A stretch of 64,000 nt of DNA from Trissonchulus latispiculum (lineage: Eukaryota > Nematoda > Enoplea > Enoplida > Ironidae): positions 50,167 through 114,166 of the forward strand of contig JASAND010028183.1 of assembly GCA_030248195.1 (NCBI GenBank), written 5' to 3'. Each line of letters starts with the position of its first letter. Positions within the stretch are counted from its first letter, which is position 1. Shown piece by piece: positions 34,601 to 43,456 of the stretch. The translations under genes were made by a program, and so were the position numbers. The notes below the pieces were generated by a model, which was not told the DNA's origin, searched no databases, and was given only the letters and a program-made list of their open reading frames with translations.

Positions 34601-36824
34601 CAGTCACATTAATAGTTGAAGAATGCTTGAGACGGCCTTGGCGATTATATCAGCTGACATTGTTGCTCTCTGATTGGTTGTTTCAGGGGGATTCCGATGC
34701 AGAACTGGAGATTTTAATAAGGAACCCCAAGAAAATTTTTAGAAAAGTCCCCTATTAGGCGTCCCAGATGGGATTTAATAGTGTTCCCATAGTGGTCCGT
34801 GTAGAATCCCATTGTAATTTTAAAATTATAATGGGAACCGCACAAAATTTCCCGTGGTGTGAAATTGGCTTAACATGTTCTTTGATCCTGTGTTGCATGT
34901 ATGCCTTTTCTCTGAACCTGCTCATGACTGCTATCGCAGTAAATAGTGTTGTATCCTACTCTGATACACAACCAACTTCTTTACTCGTGGTAACCACAAC
35001 TAATCACGCTCACGCCTTGCAATAGAAAGAAGCAAAACCTACGAAAGCCGAAAAAACCGTAAGTTAAAAACCCTCAACTTCTCATGTGCACGAGTATACG
35101 AGGTTCAAAATTGCAAACGCGTCACCGTTAACTTGGGCAGGTTGGCTAATTCTAGCTCCAGAACAAAAAGGACCTTCACAATGGATTTCATATTCTGACA
35201 GTCTGGCAATCCCGATGATACAACCAACTTTAGATGTGCGATGGCCTCTGTTTGTTTCAGTCGCGCTAGTTTTTCGGAACGACCTACTCTGCTTGGTCTT
35301 TTTGTGGTGGCAGAGGGCTGACACATAAAAATTGATTTCATAATTAACTGAAGCCTTTCGCAAGGATGTAGTCACCCATCACCCACTGTGTGGTGAGAGC
35401 ACGTCGGCAGCCCCAGGGTAGCAAAACGAGGTCCCCGTTTGGTGGGGGGGGGGGGTAAGCAAAAGAGGTCCTCGTTTGGGGGGGGGGGTTGCCAACAGCC
35501 AATCAGATTCAGTCGTTCTTAGCCTGACTTGGCGACCCCCCCACCCCTTTTGCCTACCTCCCACACCAAACGGGGACCCCTTTTGGCGACCCGCCCCCAA
35601 ATGGGGACCCTTTCTCAAAAGCCAAAATCAGGTTGACTACCCTCCCACCAAACGGAGAGGGGGTTTCTGCAATCTGATTGGCTGTTGCCTTCTCCCGTCA
35701 CCCACTGCGTGGTGGGAGCACGTCGACAGCCCTACCCTAAGGTGATCAGCTGTCAACTGTTAGCTATGACAATTAACGTCAAGGGGGAAAGGAGGGTAAT
35801 CGGACATATGGAAGAACTATTCCTTTAAACTCTAGACTTGACATGATCTTTTGCTTGTACTCCGGCATGGAATGATTTCCAAGTCATTTTGCTGCAACTC
35901 TGCAAAGTGAAACCAAAAAGCCTAACTTTGAAAGACTAGCTTGATTATTATACCTTCACAGAATCTATGTAGAGCAAATCATTTAGATCATCTGTTCCAT
36001 ATTTTTGATATGTATTGTAGATTCCGTTCTCACTTCGGAAATCCGGAAGTCCGGCACTGACTGATATTCCTGCTCCGGTTATGAAAATGATGTTTTTGGC
36101 TAAAATAATAAGCACAAGAATTAATTAACTAATTTATTAAGACTCAATTAACACTCAATGGATCTGAGTTTGTAATCATGTTTTGCATCCAGCTCATGGT
36201 TTCTGTGGTTCCGGAACAATTATAGGCCAATTGGAGTCCATATTTCATTCGCGGAGTATAAGTTTTACTTGGCTAGGCTTACTTTCTAGCGATATCATCT
36301 CCAGGTCCACCAGTAATTACCTTCATTTCTTCAGAAAATTCTAAATCACAGCTCGCAGCTTTACCAAGTCCAGTGGATTCTAACTTTACAACTGCATCAA
36401 AGATTTAATATTTAAAGATTTAGTGATTAGATAAGTTAATGATTAGAGCTTATACGTGATAAAAGACTAGCTGCTTTTAGAAAACAGAGTTTTTGGTTGA
36501 GGTAGTTGTCCTCCTTTTAAGGGTAAAGGTTTGACCAAAATCGTCAACCACTGCCATTTTTAATAAACTTCTTCAAAAAATCGCGAAGCACCCATAATTT
36601 AGACGCAGCATGGCAAGAGCATGCCACTTTCACTTTTACACACCAAGTTGCGTAAAATCAACGTTTTGTAACCTTTGCAACAAGGACATGAAATCGACTG
36701 CCGGTACAGAGCTAGCTAAGCATTGACCCATAAATAAATACAATAAAGAAATAATCAATGCAATAATAATCAATTCACCTTTCAAAATTTCATCCTTGAA
36801 ATCTTCAATTGAAAGCGGTTTCAT
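22630..36824 (-). CDS. Sirtuin (class I-like SIR2 deacylase), 11 exons, 288 aa
   Basis: An NAD-dependent protein deacylase. Exons: 36824-36779, 36099-35954, 33835-33773, 33203-33135, 27917-27794, 27027-27002, 25639-25544, 24962-24834, 24307-24255, 22888-22822, 22677-22630. The phases agree at every junction and the total is 867 nt. Motifs in order: GAGISVSAGLPDFRS (24-38), PTLAHRFIKLLHDK (86-99), RVYTQ|NADGL (104-113), catalytic His128 in ECHGNF, zinc Cys pairs 136/139 and 153/156, VLYGE (167-171), DLLITVGTSL (196-205), IPRILINLEKVG, and DIYMHQTSDDGALHLCKFMGLE near the end. The family's TQNID reads TQNAD here. There is no long N-terminal extension or targeting peptide, so it is nuclear or cytosolic by default. 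The frame is open for a short way upstream of the ATG, so an extra 5' exon is possible. The introns hold many transposons. Confidence 0.9.
23382..24080. repeat. Foldback element in sirtuin intron 9
   Basis: CATGTCG...GAAATGTCATAA at the left and TTATGACATTTC...CGACATAC at the right are inverted. So are the inner words CTCTCTAGAGAATCTTGATATGG and CCATATCAAGATTCTCTAGAG (given here in part). The arms are about 110 bp and diverged; the loop is A+T-rich without an ORF. Confidence 0.65.
25538..25544 (-). other. GC-type splice donor in the sirtuin gene
   Basis: Exon 7 ends SSHK at 25544 and is followed by gcaagt. AAG|GCAAGT is the strongest form of the rare GC donor. It joins in phase 0 to GATTTTAAAG at 24962, giving the expected DFKDCDLL. 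No in-frame GT donor nearby gives a continuous family alignment. Confidence 0.7.
26183..26578. repeat. Cluster of CCGGTGGGCGGC palindromes
   Basis: Four copies of a word built on GCCGCCCACCGGTGGGCGGC, some partial, occur at about 26185, 26231, 26433 and 26552. They are separated by A+T-rich DNA in intron 6 of the sirtuin gene. GTGCG/CGCAC words flank them. It resembles the motif arrays of the other short elements, but the outer ends are not defined. Confidence 0.55.
27002..27027 (-). CDS. 26-nt micro-exon of the sirtuin gene
   Basis: It encodes the second zinc-binding Cys pair (VCTKCNY). The acceptor is tatgtttttgaaag and the donor is gttta. Its length (3n+2) is exactly what is needed between exon 5 (ends phase 1) and exon 7 (starts phase 0). 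Without it the protein would lack the CxxC that the fold requires. The donor is weak. Confidence 0.7.
28341..30091. mobile_element. hAT-like element with GGAACC arrays
   Basis: The ends TAGTGCTCGG and CCGAGCACTA are inverted. Arrays of CCGGAACC lie just inside both (28345-28430 and 30020-30080). The flanks GTCTACGC (28333-28340) and GTCTCAGC (30092-30099) are an 8-bp duplication with two differences. It lies in sirtuin intron 4. No transposase ORF was seen. Confidence 0.75.
30714..31777. mobile_element. hAT-like element with GACCCGC arrays, perfect 8-bp target duplication
   Basis: The ends CAGAGTTGGAAGTG and CACTTCCAACTCTG are perfect inverted repeats, flanked by ACCACGTC at 30706-30713 and 31778-31785. 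GACCCGCG(GGTACCC) words repeat inside both ends. The 1064-bp element has no ORF and lies in sirtuin intron 4. Confidence 0.9.
31938..32217. repeat. Family B fragment
   Basis: The stretch 32005-32085 is the inverted match of 3100-3165 in the family B element at 2586-3511. The end-like word CAGCACCTTAGGTGGGTG lies at 31938. It is cut at 32218 by the next element. Confidence 0.6.
32218..32766. mobile_element. Element with GGATTAAA arrays
   Basis: The ends CTATTTGTTTAAAGATTAAA and its near-complement (one base differs) enclose 549 bp. It contains more than a dozen GGATTAAA/TTTAATCC words in both orientations, so the whole unit could fold on itself. I could not define a target duplication. It lies in sirtuin intron 4. 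Confidence 0.7.
33516..33705. repeat. Dispersed repeat U, copy 1
   Basis: About 190 bp, from AGTCTGTGTTCTGGCGTAAT to GGTTGGAGTTC, match 62040-62640 once the insertion in that copy is removed. A SINE is possible, but no A or B box is convincing. It lies in sirtuin intron 3. Confidence 0.65.
33961..34130. repeat. Cluster of G and C homopolymer runs with CCGGAAAA hairpins
   Basis: Runs of 8-14 G or C, and the words TCCGG/CCGGA and GGCGGCCTTCGGCCGCC, form several potential hairpins within 170 bp of sirtuin intron 2. It may be the core of another short element. The run lengths may also be assembly-sensitive. Confidence 0.5.
34375..34871. mobile_element. AAGCCGATTTCACAC element, copy 1
   Basis: The left end AAGCCGTTTTCACAAGATTGG and the inverted right end match the element at 40101-40849. 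TAA flanks both sides, as expected for PIF/Harbinger-type insertion. The inside has GGGGATTC-like words. It lies in sirtuin intron 2. Confidence 0.65.
35395..35745. repeat. Family T copy with CCGTTTGG motifs
   Basis: Six or so words of the type GTCCCCGTTTGGTGG or their complement occur in both orientations between the inverted words CCCACTGTGTGGTG(A/G)GAGCACGTCG (given in part) at 35387 and 35700. It lies in sirtuin intron 2. Confidence 0.55.
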
Positions 36825-37103
36825 TGTAATAAAATATACTGAAGTTTTAGCTCTGCTACAGTCTATAATAGGAACTGGGACACTGTACAAAAATATTAAG
36901 TTTTGTCGGCAAATGCAATTGCAATCGTTGTCGCCAGTTTTGGAGTAACTATGAGAACTAGATTGATGTTAGCGCCATGCTGTGTGAATTGTTTAAATTT
37001 AGCGACATTTAAATTGATTTGGCACTGTGCAAAAACTGAAGCTCTGATTAACCTCGTTGCCCGCTTTAGTGGAACCGCGTATCTAATCTAAGCTATACAA
37101 TCT
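36825..37103. other. 5' flank of the sirtuin gene
   Basis: An acceptor-like tttttgtacag lies about 65 nt upstream of the chosen ATG, with an open frame between. Either a 5'-UTR exon or an N-terminal extension could join there. I see no clear core promoter. Confidence 0.35.
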
Positions 37104-38113
37104 TTAAGGTGCTGATTCGGGTTCGTGTATTTTTGGGCTTTAAAAGCGCAATTGTCGTTGAAATTTATTCTAATTTGCTACAATTACATTATTTACCCTA
37201 CAAAACATGTTAGAAAAGTCGCGGCTTGAAAATTTCAGTTTTGGAGAAATTAGCTTTATTCCGCCATAACTTGCATTGTGACCATCCTACGTGGATGAAC
37301 TTATAGTCATTCGATTCCTCTCACCAAGACCTACAACTTTGCTCTTGAGAGTTTTCTTCGATTCCTTAAGGTTTAAGAGATAACAATGAAAATTCATTTT
37401 CGAGGTCCAAAACCGGCCATTTTTCGAAAAATCAAATATTGCAAGATTTCGACAGCTTCAACAGCGCTGGTCCGTCGGTCAAGTATTGTCCATATTCGTG
37501 GTCCTAAAGGACATCTTACGCCCAAAGGAGAGCTTTCTGCGGTATCTCTGCCGGCACACAGCAGCGAAAATGTAAAATTTTGAAAATCGCAACTAGATTG
37601 TTTTGAACACGGATTTCTCTCAGCTTATGCAATCAATTAAAAACTGGCTTTACATACGTATTTTTGAGACAATTGCCGAGGGCTATTTTTCATGGTTTTG
37701 CATTTTGACTTTCAGTTCGAGAGAAATAAGCATCCAAACTTGAAAATTTTGACGAAAATCTGACAAAATTTACGTTTTTCACAAAATCCTGAGCTTCTTT
37801 ATTCGCTAAACAATTCCAGAAAAAATAGCCCTCGGGAAGACGTTTCTTTTGAAGCCTGAACTCGTCGCTTTTCGTTAGCTTTCCCACACTTCGAGAAATC
37901 CATGGTCAAAAATTGTTTTCATGTTATTGCAAGTGGTTGTTCAAATATCATGTTGTTCAAGCCGAAGAGTTGAAATGAGACAGCTATACTGTACTCATTT
38001 GTAACCAGCACATTCTAAGTTTTAAAATGATATAAAAATTATTGTTGAACTCCAAAAATTGAGCAAATTACAGTCTTTCAAAATTTGCTGCAAATCCCGA
38101 ACCAGCACCGTAA
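37104..38113. mobile_element. TTAA-type element, family B copy 2
   Basis: It begins TTAAGGTGCTGATTCGGG and ends CCCGAACCAGCACCGTAA, an inverted repeat with one TTAA mutated. It directly abuts the next element, sharing the GTAA site. It is about 1 kb with no conserved ORF. Confidence 0.75.
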
Positions 38114-39980
38114 GGTGCTGATTTCCTTTCGGGTATTTTTGACTCCTACGGCTTTAATCCTTTACGCAAAGGGCTAAAACTTACGAAATAACCTATTTCC
38201 GTGCTCTTAGGCCAAAAGATAAGAAAGTTTTGGTTTTTGGCCTTAAGCTCCCAGTAGGTAGACAAGACACGGGATTGGACGGTATGGCTGGAAAGAGGAC
38301 TTGAAAATGAACATGTTTGCTCTTACAACCTTTGAGCTATTGTAAAGTTTTGGCCCCAACGGATAGATAGATGGGCGACCAACACACTTTACGGGGGTGC
38401 TGTGCGCTTTAGGCTGGATACGCGACCTGGACTGGAGATAGTTTTCCAGGCCGACCTCGACAAGCCTCGCCAATTAGAACCCAAATAATGGTGAAACTTA
38501 AGCTTAACCCCACTAAGTTACCCCTAAATAAAGACCCTATGTGCCCTACCTACCGAACTAAACAGTCTAAAAGTTAGCTACAAAACGCTAGGCCAAGTGG
38601 CCGTGATATAATATTTAATGTAAAAGCCGGAGGGGGACTTACAGATAGAAAGGCAGTTCCAGAATATTGACCATAAATTGTAGATGCAGAGCAAATATAA
38701 TGTACAACAGCAGAAAAATACAAGAAATGTTCGTTGCCCCGAATAAAATATAATTGGGAACTCCCGTCCCACCTATCACCAGATGGGAGGCTATTTACTC
38801 TCCTACACCGGATTTCAACAGCACTCGAGAGCCCCAATGAATGGCAGATACGGTATAATAAAGCATAAATTTGGACCGGAGCAAGAAAAGAAAACCGACT
38901 TCACACGTCAAGCGCAAAACTAAGACTGACTGGGCTTTTTGAAATAATGAGAGAATGTGCAATCACGCAATCACACGTGACTTGCCCAGCCAATCAAATT
39001 TTGAGAAACTTTTGAAATAGAATTTTGGGCGTTACCAAGGAAATGCATGATCTATCTTTGCAAAAACACAGACAATTATGACATTTCAACTACAAGTTAT
39101 AAACTATCGGGGCAATTTTGGCGAAAACGAGATACATAAGTTCGGGGTAATTTTGAATGGAGAATCTTTTTAAATAATAATAAAATATGACAGTAGGGCA
39201 TCACTGCCCTACTGTACACTATCTCCAGTGGTTAAGTCAGTATAAGCAAAAAAACTTTTTAGTAACAAAAAATTGCCATTTTCGAGGAAATCAGTTTTTT
39301 TCAAAATTACTGCCACATGTTTTGGACAAAATTGGCTTAGTTATACTCAATCGATACATTGTCCAAATGCACATTTTATGAATGCCTATTAGCCGGACTT
39401 TATTGCTTTCAGCTAGAGAGTTGGCCGAAAAACCATTTTGGCAAAACTGCGATTATTTTATTTCGAACATCGATTTCTCAAAAACTACTCGACAGATTCC
39501 GGATATTTTCGGCAGAATCGAAATTCGCACTTGTGCGGAGGGTCGTTTTTCTTGGTCTGGGCTAAAACGTATCGAGTAGCAAGAAAACTCAATGCGAAGT
39601 TGCGAAATTTCGTGTTACTGTGCATTTGGCCGATTTTCTAGACGTTAAGACCTGCTAAGCCAAATCCAAAAAAAACGTCCCTCGGCCCATATGTCCTTCA
39701 TATCGTGGCACAAAAAGAACTTTTGGCCGATTCTTCAGTTTTCAGAAATCGATGTTCAAAAACTTTTGGTCTAATATTCATTCTGTCAGATGTCAGCTTG
39801 TCAGAAAATTTCTGCTATTTTTTTGCTAATTTTGCCAGTTCTGTAAGCTCATGTGAATGTACAGATAATAAGCTTTAAAACGATGTATAAAGCTCTTTGC
39901 AACTCCCAACATTGCGAAAGTTACAGCGTTTCAAAAAAATCACCATAAAAGCACTGCATAAAAGGATACCACAACCTTAA
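38110..39980. mobile_element. TTAA-type element, family B copy 3 (with insertion)
   Basis: It begins TAAGGTGCTGATTTCCTTTC and ends ATACCACAACCTTAA. It matches the copy at 57774-59163 along its length apart from an insertion at 38341-39218. It is non-coding. Confidence 0.8.
38341..39218. mobile_element. Probable solo LTR
   Basis: The copy at 57774-59163 shows the uninterrupted site. The 878-bp insert begins TGTAAAG, ends CTGTACA (TG...CA) and is flanked by CTAT on both sides. An AATAAA lies inside at about 38857. These are solo-LTR features. The family is unknown. Confidence 0.65.
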
Positions 39981-40100
39981 GCAAAGCAAAGCAAAAGCTT
40001 AAAGTTATAGACCCATTAGTGTTACTTGTGCTGTAATGAGAAATTTTGAGAGATGTGTTAAAACGCATCTTTTATCTCGCTTAGAACGTAACAAATTCTA

Positions 40101-40849
40101 AAGCCGATTTCACACGATGGGAATTTTCGTGGGGACTCCCCAGGGGATTTCCCCATGGGGATCCCCATGGGGACCCCACCTGTCCCCACGGGGACGCCCC
40201 ATGGGGAATTCTATGGGGATTTTTATGGGGACCCCCATGAAAATTCCCATGGGGACGCATTGCTCGCCGAGCAATTTTCTATGGGGACCCTCATGAAACA
40301 ACCAATCAGAGAGCAGCAAAATCAGCTGACATTGTAGTCAATACAGTCTTAATAGCATTATAACAAAATGCGAAATAATATTGCTGATGTAACAAGCAAA
40401 ATTGATGTTGTACCAACAATTTCACAGGTTTGTTGAGTTGCTAAGAACAAGGAAAAGCGAAAACATTATTATAATTCAACATTTCTTGAAGACAAATCAT
40501 AGCGATGAACTAAATTAACTAACTAATTAATTAGGTCCAGTTGATATAAGGTATTTTTTGTTTATAATTTTTGTGGTCAGATGATAATATTTTGAATTGG
40601 TATTATTGTTATTTAAATTGTTAATAAACAGCAATTCCATTCGTTCGTGTTAGTAATAAAAAATTGGAAACAACACGTTATCTATAGCAGGCATCGCCTG
40701 GGGATTGTCCCCATCGTGTGAATAGAATCCCCATGAAAAGACCCCATGGGGATCCCCTGGGGATTTTTGGAAAAACTATAGAATGTTGTGTCCCCGGGGG
40801 ATTCCCCAGGATAATCCCCATGGAAATCCCCATCGTGTGAAATCGGCTT
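40101..40849. mobile_element. AAGCCGATTTCACAC element, copy 2
   Basis: Perfect termini AAGCCGATTTCACACGATGG and their complement enclose 749 bp rich in GGGGATTCCCC/CCATGGGG palindromic words at both ends. TA (or TAA) flanks each side. It interrupts the LINE between its LERNKF and LTEHQ segments. It matches the end of 34375-34871. It is probably PIF/Harbinger- or mariner-like and non-autonomous. Confidence 0.85.
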
Positions 40850-41462
40850 TAACTGAACATCAAGATGGAGGGCTCGGAAAGTCTACATTTTCGCACCTTC
40901 TTCAATGTCTTGTTGATTGGAGTAAAGTTTTAGATACAGCTGAATGTAAAGTGATAGCATACCTTGATATTGAAAGGGCTATTGAAACGGTTTCTCATTA
41001 CTGGAAGTTACTATTGCTCGTTAAAGTTACTGGAAGAACTTAAGGCTTGTGGACTTAGAAGAAAATTACCAAAATGGTTTCAAAATTATTGGAAGGACAG
41101 AAAACAAGGAGTGTGGGTTGGTAAAAGTGTTTCATCTTGGAAAGCTGTTACGAGTGGAGTACCAATGGGTAGTGTTCTAGGTCATATTTTTTAATTTCCA
41201 TTAATGACCTTGTTATGGGGTCAAGCACAGTGCAGTTAAACATTTTGTCGATGATGCCAAATTGTGTATAACAGTTAATACTTTAGCAGATGTTCAGATG
41301 TTTCAGGAAGACTATGAGAGTGAGGCGGCAATGCTAAGTTACAGTTTTCAATTGCTAAATGTTTGTTATTTATCTTGGGCACACCTCCAGCACCTATCAA
41401 CATAGCCATGAATGGAAATATGGTTGCTGAGGAGACTCAAATTAGAGATTTAGGAGTTTGGC

Positions 41463-42696
41463 TTAAGGGGGGGGGTCGCCGGGTACCAAATTTTATAGTC
41501 ACCGATTTCGCTCATTTTCGGGTGTAGTATACCCCCATATGTGTCCAAAAACAAGACACATTTTTAGAGTCCAGGGTCAATCCAGTTAAGAGATATTGCA
41601 GTTCAAATCCCTACAATTTAGTATTTACTCCACTATGCCTCGCTAAGGGCTTCGAAGTCGTGTGCACATAGGATGACAAAAGACTACGGCATGGTCAATA
41701 CATCAAATTGAAGCCTCTATCTTGGGCTATTTATTGCTGCGTAAATGACAGTGATACGTCAAGCAATGAGCGAGAAACGGCGTTTGAACGATTTGCTCAA
41801 GCTCCTTCCGACTGTTATTTACTTCAAACTTTAATGCGGCTTAACTTTCTCATACTGCTTTGTAGAGACTTTGTCCAAGAAGATAAAATGTTCAGGACAT
41901 CGAGAGCTTCAATTTGATATAAAATTTGGCTATATTTGAAAAATTTTAAAATTTGCCATTTTTGGACGGTAGGCCTTCGTCATCGCACTAAGGCATGCGT
42001 CCACAGCTAAACACCAGCAATTACAGTGAAGCACACGCACACAACTTCCTTTTATATGTGCAAACTGGCACACCGAATTTGGTTGGAATAGCTCGGCTTT
42101 CACCCGACTTATGGACCATTATATCCAAAAAATTGAGAAAATGACGTATTTTGAGGCAAAACGCCAACGCGCTAACCAAAAGTATGAACTATCCACAAGT
42201 AGCAGCATGGATTTTGCGTATGGAAATTGAACCTCTATTTGTGTACTGTGTTAATATCTATACGCGAAATCTGTGCAGTAAACGGTTAGTTCAGGCCACG
42301 ACGAAACATTTCTTTGGTGACGTTTTTGTAAGTCAAATTTGTGCAAAAACCGGCTTCACCCAACTTTGAAAATTTTTAGAAAATCGCTGAGCTGACACAA
42401 AAATACCTCATATAGATATTAACACGCTACCTAGTCCAGATTAACATTTTGCCCAGCTATAGCTCGTTTACTCTTGCACAGCGCTCAAACTTTTGGTTAG
42501 CGCGAAATTTTCCTAACTTTTTCATTTTCCTATGTTTAACACATGTCGGGGTCACCTTTGGAGGACTATTGTGAATGATAGGGAAAGTTTTGCAACAAAC
42601 GCAACTGTCTTGTTTTGGGGACCCATGGGGACTACAAAATATGTGAAAATGAGAAAAATCGGTGATGGTCGAAAATTCGCGACCCCCCCCCCTTAA
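41463..42696. mobile_element. TTAA-flanked element, family C copy 2
   Basis: The same element as 389-1626. It sits inside the LINE reverse transcriptase. Removing it together with one TTAA leaves the LINE frame continuous (LGVW then LKSDL), which fixes the boundaries and shows a TTAA target duplication. Confidence 0.92.
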
Positions 42697-42960
42697 GTCT
42701 GACTTAATGTTTAATTATCACTGTGAAAAGATTGCAGAAAAAGCAAGAAAAGTAGTGTCTGCTTTATTTAGAATTTTTAAATGTAGAGATACTAAATTTC
42801 TACTTCAGTCATATAAAACATATGTAAGACCTGATCTGAGTATGCACGTCCTGTTTGGAATACGAAGCTCATAACTCATATTGAAATTGAATCTGTTCAA
42901 AAATTGTATATTTGGAAAATTCATGAGATTAGTAAGCTAGCTTATAATTTCTTGAATTAC

Positions 42961-43380
42961 ATTTATAATGTTTGAAATTTCTTGAATTACATTAATTGGT
43001 TCTTTAATCACCACGGCGTTCTCGTTTGATAATATGTTCATTCAGATATGGTAATGTACGTACTGTGGAGTCCTGCGAAACACTATTTGTGCGATTGCTG
43101 ACCGGGTGATGGATACACTGTTCCATCTCCTGTGTGTGACAGGAGCCGCTTGGGTTATATTAAAAATATTATTAATGATTGGTGTGACGGCCAAAAGGAT
43201 AATTCAGCGGAACGCGTTGATGCCGTTCTATCTTGGTATTATGAAAGTGTTCGTTCAACTGGAAAGCAGGATTGTTGTTTCGTCAATTTCTTCTAGTTGC
43301 ACTCGTTAGCACGCGTCTTCAACTACGCTATAACATGCTCCTTTTGTCTGATTAATTTAATGATTTAAGACTAAAAAATT
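42961..43380. other. Intergenic between LINE and P450 no. 2
   Basis: A short direct repeat CTTGAATTACATT(T/A) lies near 42950-42990. Beyond it is a coding-like stretch (43080-43310) with no recognised domain, perhaps the LINE tail. Confidence 0.35.
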
Positions 43381-43387
43381 TAAATAC

Positions 43388-43393
43388 TTTATT
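43388..43393 (-). promoter_or_regulatory. Polyadenylation signal of P450 no. 2
   Basis: AATAAA on the - strand, 63 nt after the stop codon of the gene. Confidence 0.6.
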
Positions 43394-43456
43394 GATATTC
43401 TATTCGTTATATACTGATATTCTACTCTATTAATTCATTTTTCGAGTCTCTCCAGA

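Larger units (their letters stand above)
39985..42960 (+). pseudogene. LINE reverse transcriptase, decayed and interrupted
   Basis: Motifs in order: YRPISVTCAVMRNFERCV (40010s), LTEHQDGG, KVIAYLDIERAIETVSHY (catalytic strand A region), LRRKLPKWFQNYWKDRKQ, VTSGVPMGSVLG (40960-41190), VDDAKLCI (where the family has YADD; here the first residues differ), then KCLLFILGTPPAP, IRDLGVW and, after a 1.2-kb insertion, KSDLMFNYHCEKIAEKARKV and VRPDLS. This is the CR1/Jockey-type RT to thumb order. There are several frameshifts, and two elements are inserted (40101-40849 and 41463-42696). It is dead. Confidence 0.85.

Noticed and set aside
36287..36386. Possible sirtuin exon (AVVKLESTGLGKAAS...) with a gtaagc donor
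   Set aside because: Exon 1 (phase 1 end) joins directly to exon 2 (needs one base) and gives the expected AKNIIFITGAG. Including this segment would break the phase.
36636..36890. 84-codon ORF with a hydrophobic stretch, perhaps a small membrane protein
   Set aside because: It contains sirtuin exon 1 followed by intron sequence; the hydrophobic part is intron.
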